A stretch of DNA of 53,918 nt from an uncultured Lutimaribacter sp. Its GTDB lineage: Bacteria; Pseudomonadota; Alphaproteobacteria; Rhodobacterales; Rhodobacteraceae. A program made the translations under genes and the position numbers. The stretch spans positions 1 to 53,918 of the forward strand of contig CAJXSO010000019.1 in the NCBI GenBank assembly GCA_913061505.1, in the 5' to 3' direction. Of the stretch, positions 35,874 through 43,683 are shown one piece after another. A model generated the notes under the pieces. The model was not told the DNA's origin and did not search any database. It was given only the letters and a program-made list of their open reading frames with translations. Position 1 is the stretch's first letter, and every line of letters starts with the position of its first letter.

Positions 35874-36743
35874 TCAGGCGGCTTGCGCTGCGCGGTTTGG
35901 GGCGTTCTTGCGCAACATACTGGGGCTGTGGCCCGTATGATTCTGTATAAAGCGCGAAAAATACGCCGCGCTGCTGAACCCAAGTTGCTGGCCGATGGTT
36001 TGCAATGTGGTTTCGGTGGTTTCAATCATCTGGCGCGCGGCATAAAGCGCGGCCTGGGTTTGCATTTCCGCAGCCGTCATGCCTGCGATTTGTTTGCAAC
36101 AGCGCGTCAGATGCGTGGGCGTCACGCCCAGCTGCGCGGCAAAATCGGCCATGGATTGGCTGCCATTGGTTTGCCGGGCCAAAAGCTGGCAAAATTCCCG
36201 AACCAGCCTTTGTGCGGCTGGTTGGCGGGGGCTGTCGGCGGGCTGGTGGCGGGCCAGCCACAGCGCCGCCAGGGTGGCCCATGCCTGCATTGCAGGCTCT
36301 TTTAGCGGGGTGGGGCTGGCCTGTTCGCGCGCCAGCGCATCCAGCAGGGCGGTTAATTCGCCCTGTTTGGCCCCATCGCTGATGCGCAAATGGCAGGGTG
36401 TTTTGGGCAGATGCTGCGCGCATTGGTCAAACCCCGCGCCATGGGCGGGAAAGCGCAACACCAAACCGATGCTTTGTTTCGACAGATCCAGCGCATGCAG
36501 GCAGCCGGCTGGCACAAAAACCGCGTTATGCGCGCCGATGCCTGTGCGCACGCCCTGTATCAAGGCCCGGCCCTGGCCACGGGTGATCCAATACAGCAGC
36601 GGATGGTCGCTGCAATGCAGCCATTGCAAATGCCATTCGCCCCCCCGCATTGCCTGCGCCAAACTTTGCACATTGGGCAGCAAAGGGCCCTGGGTGCCGG
36701 GGTTTTGTGGGGCTTTGGCCTGGGCTGATTTTGGGCTTTGCAC
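35874..36743 (-). CDS. AraC-family transcription regulator
   Basis: A 289-residue regulator. The N-terminal part (about 25-110) has the cupin-like AraC ligand domain (PLLYWITRGQGRALIQG, VFVPAGCLHALDL) and the C-terminal part (about 190-285) two helix-turn-helix units, with the AraC signature IGQQLGFSSAAYFSRFIQNHTGHSP. The start codon is GTG; an ATG at 36650 would cut into the cupin domain, so the longer form is preferred. It ends 42 bp before a 22-bp-spaced direct repeat in the promoter of the transporter operon, making that operon the likely target and the transported solute or a derivative the likely signal (inference). Confidence 0.87.
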   Translation of the reverse strand: MQSPKSAQAKAPQNPGTQGPLLPNVQSLAQAMRGGEWHLQWLHCSDHPLLYWITRGQGRALIQGVRTGIGAHNAVFVPAGCLHALDLSKQSIGLVLRFPAHGAGFDQCAQHLPKTPCHLRISDGAKQGELTALLDALAREQASPTPLKEPAMQAWATLAALWLARHQPADSPRQPAAQRLVREFCQLLARQTNGSQSMADFAAQLGVTPTHLTRCCKQIAGMTAAEMQTQAALYAARQMIETTETTLQTIGQQLGFSSAAYFSRFIQNHTGHSPSMLRKNAPNRAAQAA

Positions 36744-36815
36744 GTGAACTAGGAACCGTAACTACTCGAAAACGCGGTGTTATACCCATATGGATATCAC
36801 GGCTTGCCCGGCTTT

Positions 36816-37718
36816 TCAAACATCATCTGCACTGCCATCCGCCGCATCTGCCGCAATGGGCACCCAGGCCCCCATGCGGGCACGAAACCACGTGCGCTGG
36901 CGTTTGGCATATTGGCGTGTGGCAATCGTGGCGGCCTGGGTTGCGGCCTCGAGCGTGCAATGGCCTTGCAGATGGGCCATCAATTCCGGCGCGCCGATCG
37001 CCTTCATCGAGGGCAGGCTGGGCTGGTAATGGGGCAGGTTGGCGCGCGCCTCGTCTAGCGCGCCATGGGCCAACATCTGATCAAACCGCCCCGCAATGCG
37101 CGCATTCAACCATGGCACCGGCGCCTGCACCACCAGTGCTGTGGCCTGGGCAAGCGGCAGCAGCGGCGGCGGGGTGCTGTCTTGCCATTCGGCCAGCCCC
37201 CGGCCGGTGGCCTGCAGCACCTCCCAGGCGCGCTGCACGCGCATCGGGTTTTGCCGGTCGATCCGGGCGGCGGTGGGCGCGTCAAGCTCGGCCAGCAGGG
37301 CGGCGTGCCCCTCGGCCTGCAGGCGCGCATCTGCCAAGGCGCGCAGTGCGGGCGGGGTTGGGGGGATATCGGCCAGCCCCTCGGTGAGCGCGCGAAAATA
37401 AAGCCCAGTTCCGCCGACGATGATCAGCCTGTCGGGCCCCTGCAGCAGCTGCCCCATCTCGCGCAGCCAATGGCCCACGGAATAGGGCTGATCCCAGGCC
37501 ACATGCCCATAAAGCGCGTGGCGCGCGCGGGCCATATCGCAGGCGGGGGGGCGTGCGCTAAGCTGCTGCCAATTGGCATAAACCTGGATCGCATCGGCAT
37601 TGACCACCACACCGCCGCCGGTTTCGGCGATCTGCAGCGCCAGCGCAGATTTGCCGCTGGCCGTGGGGCCTGCGATCAATACATGCTGGGTGTCGGGTAT
37701 GGCAAAAGGCAGTTGCAT
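36816..37718 (-). CDS. miaA: tRNA dimethylallyltransferase
   Basis: A 300-residue enzyme that adds dimethylallyl to the N6 of A37 in tRNAs reading U-starting codons. The P-loop GPTASGKS is at 17-24, [18 protein letters not shown] is the family block with the catalytic Asp/Gln region, [10 protein letters not shown] lines the diphosphate site, and [20 protein letters not shown] is the tRNA-binding insert. All are intact. It is divergent from pyrH (147 bp gap). Its substrate dimethylallyl diphosphate comes from the DXP pathway, whose enzyme Dxr is encoded in the next operon. Confidence 0.96.
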   Translation of the reverse strand: MQLPFAIPDTQHVLIAGPTASGKSALALQIAETGGGVVVNADAIQVYANWQQLSARPPACDMARARHALYGHVAWDQPYSVGHWLREMGQLLQGPDRLIIVGGTGLYFRALTEGLADIPPTPPALRALADARLQAEGHAALLAELDAPTAARIDRQNPMRVQRAWEVLQATGRGLAEWQDSTPPPLLPLAQATALVVQAPVPWLNARIAGRFDQMLAHGALDEARANLPHYQPSLPSMKAIGAPELMAHLQGHCTLEAATQAATIATRQYAKRQRTWFRARMGAWVPIAADAADGSADDV

Positions 37719-37865
37719 GCCCGCCCCTTAGCGCGAATTTTCCCCCAAGGCGAGGGGCCGGCAGTGCCCGGCTGGCCAAGGCGCGCCTGACGCAGCGGTA
37801 AGATCCATTGAACCCAACCCCGTTTTCCCGCATTTTGGGCAAAAGCAAAATCAAAGGATTCCCCC

Positions 37866-38600
37866 ATGGCAGCCCCCGCCCACCCCCCGCAAACCACCTA
37901 TAACCGTGTGATGCTGAAAATTTCGGGCGAGGCGCTGATGGGCGATCAGGGGTTTGGCCTGCATCCGCCCACCGTGCAGCGAATCGCCGAAGAGGTGAAA
38001 TCGGTGCATGACATGGGTGTCGAGATTTGCATGGTGATCGGTGGCGGCAATATTTTCCGCGGCCTGGCGGGCAGCGCCCAAGGGATGGAGCGCACCACAG
38101 CCGATTATATGGGCATGCTGGCCACGGTGATGAACGCGCTGGCGATGCAATCGTCGCTGGAACGGCTGGGCGTGTTTACAAGGGTGATCAGCGCCATTCG
38201 TATGGATGAGGTGGCCGAGCCCTACATACGCCGCCGTGCGGTGCGCCACCTGGAAAAAAAGCGCGTGTGCATTTTTGCAGCCGGCACCGGCAACCCCTAT
38301 TTCACCACCGATACCGCCGCCACGCTGCGCGCCAACGAGATGGCCTGCGAGGCTATCTTTAAAGGCACCAAGGTGGATGGTGTCTACGATAAAGACCCGG
38401 TGAAACACGCCGATGCGAAACGCTATGACACCGTGACCTATGATCAGGTTTTGGCCCAGCATCTGAACGTGATGGATGCCTCGGCCATTGCCCTGGCACG
38501 CGATAACAGCCTGCCGATTATCGTCTTTAGCCTGGACGAGCCGGGCGGGTTCAAAGGCATCTTGGCCGGGCAGGGCACCTACACGCGCGTGCACGAATAA
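37866..38600 (+). CDS. pyrH: UMP kinase
   Basis: A 244-residue hexameric bacterial UMP kinase, of the amino-acid kinase fold, making UDP from UMP for RNA, DNA and sugar-nucleotide supply. Family blocks are [39 protein letters not shown] and [17 protein letters not shown] 10-residue N-terminal extension ([10 protein letters not shown]) is typical of the group. AAAGGA eight bases upstream supports the ATG. It opens the envelope gene block and is followed by frr, the common bacterial order. Confidence 0.98.
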   Translation: MAAPAHPPQTTYNRVMLKISGEALMGDQGFGLHPPTVQRIAEEVKSVHDMGVEICMVIGGGNIFRGLAGSAQGMERTTADYMGMLATVMNALAMQSSLERLGVFTRVISAIRMDEVAEPYIRRRAVRHLEKKRVCIFAAGTGNPYFTTDTAATLRANEMACEAIFKGTKVDGVYDKDPVKHADAKRYDTVTYDQVLAQHLNVMDASAIALARDNSLPIIVFSLDEPGGFKGILAGQGTYTRVHE

Positions 38601-38617
38601 GCCCGCGGCGTGCGGGC
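38601..38617 (+). other. Stem-loop directly after pyrH
   Basis: GCCCGC and GCGGGC pair around GGCGT immediately after the pyrH stop, followed by CATTTGC. The T-run is poor, so it may only attenuate or stabilise the message before frr. Confidence 0.35.
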
Positions 38618-38723
38618 CATTTGCGGCTAAATACACCCCGCCGTGCCTGTGGCGGCTATACAATTGCTGCATCTCGCCTTAGAAACCACCCAAACCACAC
38701 GACCAATCCTGACCGAGGACCGC

Positions 38724-39287
38724 ATGTCTGACGATTTCGAAATTGATACCGACGATCTCGAACGCCGTATGGAAGGCGCCATGGCGAATTTGAAAACCGA
38801 ATTCTCGTCGTTGCGCACGGGGCGGGCTTCGGCCTCGCTGCTGGAACCTGTCCAGGTCGAGGCCTATGGCCAAATGACCCCGATCAACCAGCTGGGCACG
38901 GTCAACGTGCCCGAGCCACGTATGGTGACGATCAACATCTGGGATCGCTCGATGGTGGGGCCGGTGGAAAAGGCCATCCGCAACTCGGGCCTGGGCATCA
39001 ACCCGCAGCTGAATGGCACGATCATCATGTTGCCGATCCCCGAGTTGAACGAAGAGCGCCGCCGCGACCTGTCGCGCGTGGCCGCCCAATATGCCGAAAG
39101 CGCGCGTGTCTCTATCCGCAATGTGCGCCGCGATGGCATGGACCAGATCAAAAAGGCCAAGGCGGCGGGCATGTCGGAAGACGACCAGAAATTCTGGGAG
39201 GGCGCCGTGCAAGAGCTGACCGACAAATTTATTAAAAATGTCGATGCGGCGCTGGAAAACAAGCAAGCCGAAATCATGCAGGTATAA
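38724..39287 (+). CDS. frr: Ribosome recycling factor
   Basis: A 187-residue protein of typical length that, with EF-G, splits the post-termination ribosome. Seen are [20 protein letters not shown], the helical bundle with [11 protein letters not shown], and the C-terminal [22 protein letters not shown] and EDDQK blocks. The start follows GAGGA by five bases; the frame is open upstream but the chosen N-terminus [16 protein letters not shown] fits the family. Confidence 0.98.
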   Translation: MSDDFEIDTDDLERRMEGAMANLKTEFSSLRTGRASASLLEPVQVEAYGQMTPINQLGTVNVPEPRMVTINIWDRSMVGPVEKAIRNSGLGINPQLNGTIIMLPIPELNEERRRDLSRVAAQYAESARVSIRNVRRDGMDQIKKAKAAGMSEDDQKFWEGAVQELTDKFIKNVDAALENKQAEIMQV

Positions 39288-39307
39288 CGGGCAGTGGTGG
39301 GCGCAAG

Positions 39308-40033
39308 GTGAGCGGCACGGCAAAAAAACAGCACGGCCCGCGCCATGTGGCCATTATCATGGATGGCAACGGGCGCTGGGCCACGCAGCGGGGCCGCCCA
39401 CGGCTGTTTGGCCACCACGCCGGTGCCAAACGGGTGCGCGAGATTGTCGAGGCTTGCCCGGAACTTGGCGTGAAATACCTGACGATATTTGCCTTTTCGA
39501 CAGAGAACTGGAAACGCACCCAGGCCGAGGTGGCCGGGCTGATGAGCCTCTTTCGCCGCTACATCACCAAAGAGGCGCAGGCGCTGAACCTCGAAGGTGT
39601 GCGGGTGCGCTTTATCGGCGATCGGGTGCGGCTGGATCGCAAGCTGATTGCCCTGATGGACGAGCTGGAAACGCTGACCATCGCCAATACCCGCGTGAAC
39701 CTGACCATCGCCATCAATTACGGGGGCCGCGACGAGGTGGCACGCGCCACCAAGCGGCTGGCCGAAGATGTGGCGCAGGGCCGGCTTAGCCCGGCCGATG
39801 TAGATGAAGAAACGCTGCCCAAATACCTAGATACCCATGTGCTGCCCGACCCCGATTTGGTGATCCGCACCAGCGGCGAGGCGCGCATTTCCAACTTTTT
39901 GCTGTGGCAATCGGCCTATGCCGAATATGAATTCATCGACACGCTTTGGCCCGATTTTACCGCGGCTGAATTTGGCCGGCTAGTGGCGCGCTATGGCCAG
40001 CGCGAGCGCCGTTTCGGGGCTGTGCCCGCATGA
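39308..40033 (+). CDS. uppS: Isoprenyl (undecaprenyl) diphosphate synthase
   Basis: A 241-residue cis-prenyltransferase making the C55 lipid carrier for peptidoglycan and O-antigen from farnesyl and isopentenyl diphosphates. Asp19 in MDGNGRWA binds magnesium and diphosphate; LTIFAFSTENWKR, IAINYGGRDE and DLVIRTSGEARISNFLLWQSAYAE (shown by its position near 181-204) are the conserved blocks. The start codon is GTG, with GGTGGGCGC upstream. Its last four bases overlap cdsA (ATGA). Confidence 0.97.
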   Translation: MSGTAKKQHGPRHVAIIMDGNGRWATQRGRPRLFGHHAGAKRVREIVEACPELGVKYLTIFAFSTENWKRTQAEVAGLMSLFRRYITKEAQALNLEGVRVRFIGDRVRLDRKLIALMDELETLTIANTRVNLTIAINYGGRDEVARATKRLAEDVAQGRLSPADVDEETLPKYLDTHVLPDPDLVIRTSGEARISNFLLWQSAYAEYEFIDTLWPDFTAAEFGRLVARYGQRERRFGAVPA

Positions 40034-40830
40034 GCGCCGGCGCCTCGAAATGGGCAGATCTGCGCGTGCGCCTGCTGTCGGCCGTGGCCATGGTGGCCAT
40101 CGGCGGGGTCGAGCTGTGGTTGGGCGGGCATTGGTTTCATTTCTTTGTCGCGCTGGTGATCGGCATCATGCTGTGGGAACTGGGCCGAATGCTGAGCCGC
40201 CAAAACGCCGGCACCGCCTGGGGTTTGGGGCTGATGGGGGGCTTTGGCACCTTGGGCCTGTCTTATTTGCCGGTGGCTTTTTTGCTGCCTGTGATCGCGG
40301 CCATCGTGGGCATGGGCTGGCTGGTGCTGGGGCGTGGGAACGGGCGCAAAACCTGGCTGACCTATGCCAGCCTGGTGCTGCTGAGCGGCTTTAGCCTGAT
40401 CTGGATACGCGACAGCCTGGGCCTTTGGGTGCTGTTGTGGCTGGTCAGCGTGGTGATTGCCTCGGATGTGGCGGGCTATTTTGCAGGCCGCTTGATTGGC
40501 GGGCCAAAGTTTTGGCCGCGCTTTAGCCCAAAGAAAACATGGTCTGGCACGGTTGCGGGCTGGCTGGGGGCAGGGCTGGTGGGCTATGCCTATGCACCGT
40601 TTTTCCAAGATGAATTCGGCGCCCGCCTGGGCCTGCCCGCGCTGGTTGGTTTGTCGGTTTTGGTGGCTGTGGCCGCGCAGCTGGGCGATATTGCCGAAAG
40701 CGCCATCAAACGCCGCGCGGGCGTGAAAGACAGCTCGTCGCTGATCCCCGGCCATGGCGGTTTTCTGGATCGCTTCGATGCGCTGATCAGCGCATCGGTG
40801 GTGGTCTTGGTGCTGGGCTTTTGGCTATGA
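40030..40830 (+). CDS. cdsA: Phosphatidate cytidylyltransferase
   Basis: A 266-residue inner-membrane enzyme that makes CDP-diacylglycerol, the branch point for all phospholipids. About seven hydrophobic helices are seen; the C-terminal signature is LGDIAESAIKRRAGVKDSSS followed by LIPGHGGFLDRFDAL, which holds the metal-binding aspartates. The gene overlaps uppS and dxr by four bases each, indicating strict co-translation. Confidence 0.96.
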   Translation: MSAGASKWADLRVRLLSAVAMVAIGGVELWLGGHWFHFFVALVIGIMLWELGRMLSRQNAGTAWGLGLMGGFGTLGLSYLPVAFLLPVIAAIVGMGWLVLGRGNGRKTWLTYASLVLLSGFSLIWIRDSLGLWVLLWLVSVVIASDVAGYFAGRLIGGPKFWPRFSPKKTWSGTVAGWLGAGLVGYAYAPFFQDEFGARLGLPALVGLSVLVAVAAQLGDIAESAIKRRAGVKDSSSLIPGHGGFLDRFDALISASVVVLVLGFWL

Positions 40831-41999
40831 CGCGGCGTGTGTCGATCTTTGGGGCCACAGGCTCGATCGGGCAAAACACCATCGATCTGATCGCCCGTGC
40901 GCCCGAACGCTACCAGGTTGTTGCCCTGACGGGGGGGCAAAATGTGGCGCAACTGGCCGCGGATGCCCGGCGCTTGGGCGCCAAGGTGGCTGTGACCGCC
41001 GATGCGGGCAAGCTGGAAGCGCTGCGCGATGCCCTGGCGGGCAGCGCGGTGCAGCCCATGGCCGGGCGCGCGGCGCTGCTCGAGGCGGCCGCGATGCCTG
41101 CCGATTGGGTGATGTCGGCCATCGTTGGTGCCGCCGGGCTGGCGCCGGGGCTGATCGCGCTGCAACAGGGCGCCACATTGGCCTTGGCCAATAAGGAATC
41201 TTTGGTCACAGCCGGGCCCTTGCTGATGGCCACGGCGCAGCAGCACAATGCGCGCGTTTTGCCCGTTGATAGCGAACATTCCGCCATTTTTCAGGCGCTT
41301 GTGGGCGAAGATATGGCCCAGGTCGAGCGGATCATCATCACCGCATCTGGCGGCGCCTTTCGCGATACGCCGATGCAGGATTTGGCCCATGTCAGCGTAG
41401 CGCAGGCCTCGTCGCACCCCAATTGGGCCATGGGGCAGCGCATTACAATCGATAGCGCCTCTATGTTCAATAAGGCGCTTGAGGTTATTGAAACAAAAGA
41501 GTTTTTTGGCGTTTCGCCGCAGCAGATCGAGGTGCTGGTGCACCCTGAATCGATGGTGCATGCGCTGGTTGGGTTTTGCGATGGTGCATTGATGGCCCAT
41601 GTGGGCCCACCCGATATGCGCCACGCCATCGGCTATGCGCTGCACTGGCCCCAGCGCCAGCCCCTGCCTGTGGCGCGGCTGGATCTGGCGGCCATTGGCC
41701 AGCTTAGCTTTCGTGCCCCCGATTTGAAACGCTACCCCGCCTTGCGGCTGGCGGGCGAGGTGATGGCCGCAGGTGGGTTGGCCGGCGCGGTGTTTAACGG
41801 CGCCAAAGAGCGTGCGCTGGATGGGTTTATTGCCGGGCACATCGGGTTTTTAGAGATGGCTGAGCTGGTCGAGCGGGTGTTGGGCCAGCTGGTGGGCCAT
41901 CCTGAATTGGCCACTGCCACGATAGACCTTGATAACGTGGCCCAGGCTGACCATCTGGCCCGTAAGGCCGTAGATGCGTTGATTGCCCAGCGGGCCTAA
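40827..41999 (+). CDS. dxr: 1-Deoxy-D-xylulose 5-phosphate reductoisomerase
   Basis: This 390-residue enzyme converts DXP to MEP with NADPH, the committed step of the non-mevalonate isoprenoid pathway. The NADPH loop GATGSIGQNT is at 9-18; NKESLVTAG, the metal-binding DSEHSAIFQ and the substrate loop ITASGGAFRDTP are intact, as is WAMGQRITIDSASMFNKALE (bases 41425-41484). The ATG at 40827 overlaps the cdsA stop; an in-frame TTG six bases earlier is less likely. Product flux feeds uppS (carrier lipid) and miaA (tRNA) nearby. Confidence 0.97.
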   Translation: MTRRVSIFGATGSIGQNTIDLIARAPERYQVVALTGGQNVAQLAADARRLGAKVAVTADAGKLEALRDALAGSAVQPMAGRAALLEAAAMPADWVMSAIVGAAGLAPGLIALQQGATLALANKESLVTAGPLLMATAQQHNARVLPVDSEHSAIFQALVGEDMAQVERIIITASGGAFRDTPMQDLAHVSVAQASSHPNWAMGQRITIDSASMFNKALEVIETKEFFGVSPQQIEVLVHPESMVHALVGFCDGALMAHVGPPDMRHAIGYALHWPQRQPLPVARLDLAAIGQLSFRAPDLKRYPALRLAGEVMAAGGLAGAVFNGAKERALDGFIAGHIGFLEMAELVERVLGQLVGHPELATATIDLDNVAQADHLARKAVDALIAQRA

Positions 42000-42028
42000 T
42001 GTTGGCCTGCATGTGAAAGGAAGACCCG

Positions 42029-43354
42029 TTGGATTTTGTGTCGCTGATCCCGCAGTTTGGTAATTTGATCTGGACTTTGGCCGCTTTCGTGCTGGCCTTG
42101 CTGGTGATCGTCGGGGTGCATGAATACGGCCATTACATCGTGGGTCGCTGGTCGGGCATTCATGCCGATGTGTTCAGCCTGGGCTTTGGGCCGGTTTTGT
42201 TTTCGCGCACCGACCGGCGGGGAACGGTGTGGCAAATTGCGGCTGTGCCCTTGGGGGGCTATGTGAAATTTCGCGGCGATGCCAATGCCGCCAGCGCCCC
42301 CGATGCCGATGCCATGGCCCATCTGCCCGCAGATCAGCGCCGCACCACCATGCCCGGCGCCCCGCTATGGGCGCGCGCGGCCACTGTGGCCGCGGGGCCT
42401 GCGTTTAATTTCGCGTTTTCGATCATCGTGCTCACCGGTTTGGCCTTGGCCACCGGCACCCCCAGCGACCCGCCGCGCATTGCCCAGATTTATGGCACGC
42501 CGATTTCCGGCATCACCTTGCAGCCGGGCGATACGCTGATCGAGGTGGATGGCGTGCCCTTTGAAAAAGCGCCCACCTTGCTGGATGACGAGGTGCCGCA
42601 GGCGCTGATCCCTTATACTGTCGAACGCGATGGGCGCGTGATCCAGGTGCAAGGCCCCATGCTAAGCACCGCGCGCATTGGGTTTGTGCAGTTTAACTCG
42701 GCCGCCGAGGATGCGGGGCTGCGCGTGGGCGATGTGATCATGGCCGCAAATGGCCAGCCGATCTGGCGTTTTAATGAATTGATCCAGATCGTTGCCGCCA
42801 GCAATGGCCAGCCGGTGGCATTGCAAATATGGCGCGAGGGCGCGGTGATCGATCTGGATATCAGCCCGCGCCGGCAAGATATTTTGAAAGAAGACCGCAG
42901 CTTTGAAACGCGCTGGTTGCTGGGGGTGTCGTCGTCGTCGTTTTTTGAGCCTGCCACCGAAATGCCCGGGCCGGTCGAGGCATTCAGCAGCGCGGTTGTG
43001 CGCACCTGGGATGTGGCGGCCTCGTCGGTTTCGGGGCTGTATCATATTGCGGCGCAAAAAATTTCCAGCTGCAACATGTCTGGCGCCATCACAATTGCCA
43101 AAACATCTGGCAAGATGGCCTCGTCTGGGCTGGTGGATTTCATCGCCTTTCTGGCGTTTTTGTCCACGGCGATTGGGCTGGTTAACCTGTTTCCTATTCC
43201 GGTTTTGGATGGCGGGCATTTGATGTTTTACGCCTACGAGGCGGTTGTGGGGCGGGGGCCATCGGAAAAAGTGGTGCAGGTTTTGATGAGCGTGGGGCTG
43301 GTGATCGTTTTGTCGATCATGGTCTTTGCGCTGAGCAATGATTTGTTCTGCTAA
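42029..43354 (+). CDS. rseP: Site-2 membrane metalloprotease RseP
   Basis: A 441-residue intramembrane zinc protease that cleaves membrane-anchored anti-sigma factors and leftover signal peptides. HEYGH at 31-35 in the first helix is the zinc site and FPIPVLDGGH in the third helix supplies the aspartate ligand. Between them are one or two PDZ domains (about 150-290: SGITLQPGDTLIEVDG, EDAGLRVGDVIMAANG). The start codon is TTG, supported by GAAAGGAAG eight bases upstream. It sits between dxr and bamA, the widespread bacterial order. Confidence 0.96.
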   Translation: MDFVSLIPQFGNLIWTLAAFVLALLVIVGVHEYGHYIVGRWSGIHADVFSLGFGPVLFSRTDRRGTVWQIAAVPLGGYVKFRGDANAASAPDADAMAHLPADQRRTTMPGAPLWARAATVAAGPAFNFAFSIIVLTGLALATGTPSDPPRIAQIYGTPISGITLQPGDTLIEVDGVPFEKAPTLLDDEVPQALIPYTVERDGRVIQVQGPMLSTARIGFVQFNSAAEDAGLRVGDVIMAANGQPIWRFNELIQIVAASNGQPVALQIWREGAVIDLDISPRRQDILKEDRSFETRWLLGVSSSSFFEPATEMPGPVEAFSSAVVRTWDVAASSVSGLYHIAAQKISSCNMSGAITIAKTSGKMASSGLVDFIAFLAFLSTAIGLVNLFPIPVLDGGHLMFYAYEAVVGRGPSEKVVQVLMSVGLVIVLSIMVFALSNDLFC

Positions 43355-43432
43355 ACCTGGCCGATCGCCCAATTCTTGCCCCAATTTCCTGTCAGTTTTG
43401 GGCGGCGAAAAACACGATAGGCAGGGAAAATC

Positions 43433-43558
43433 ATGCAAACCATTCAACGTGGCAGCCGCGCTTTGGGGTTGATCTTGCGGCTTTATCAAGACCGGGTGCT
43501 GTTTTCGGGCCTGATTGTGGTTTTGCTGCTTTTGACCAGCCAGGCGCAGCCTGTCTAA
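43433..43558 (+). CDS. Small single-pass membrane protein (41 residues)
   Basis: I do not recognise this gene. A short frame with ATG at 43433, AGGGA seven bases upstream and a TAA stop encodes 41 residues: a basic amphipathic start (MQTIQRGSRALGLILRLYQ), then a strong membrane segment (about 24-35, LFSGLIVVLLLL) and the tail TSQAQPV. The positive charges before the helix predict the N-terminus in the cytoplasm. It lies 78 bp after rseP and 125 bp before bamA on the same strand and could be an RseP substrate, a regulator peptide or a signal-peptide-like secreted fragment. Support is ribosome site, length, hydrophobicity and place; conservation is untested. Confidence 0.5.
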   Translation: MQTIQRGSRALGLILRLYQDRVLFSGLIVVLLLLTSQAQPV

Positions 43559-43622
43559 CCCCGGTTTTCCGCCCCGTTTGCCAATGCATGGCGCGCAGGG
43601 GGGCGGTTGCGCTTTTGGTCTT

Positions 43623-43669
43623 TTGACAAGCCAAGGCATTGCCGATACCTAGGTAATCAATTGGATTAC
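43623..43669 (+). promoter_or_regulatory. Possible bamA promoter with inverted repeat
   Basis: TTGACA (43623-43628) is a perfect -35 box; 17 bp on, TACCTA (43646-43651) is a weak -10. It is followed at once by GTAATC-AATTG-GATTAC (43653-43669), a 6-bp inverted repeat placed at the expected transcription start, where a repressor would block the polymerase. Confidence 0.45.
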
Positions 43670-43683
43670 TGAATGGTAAACGC

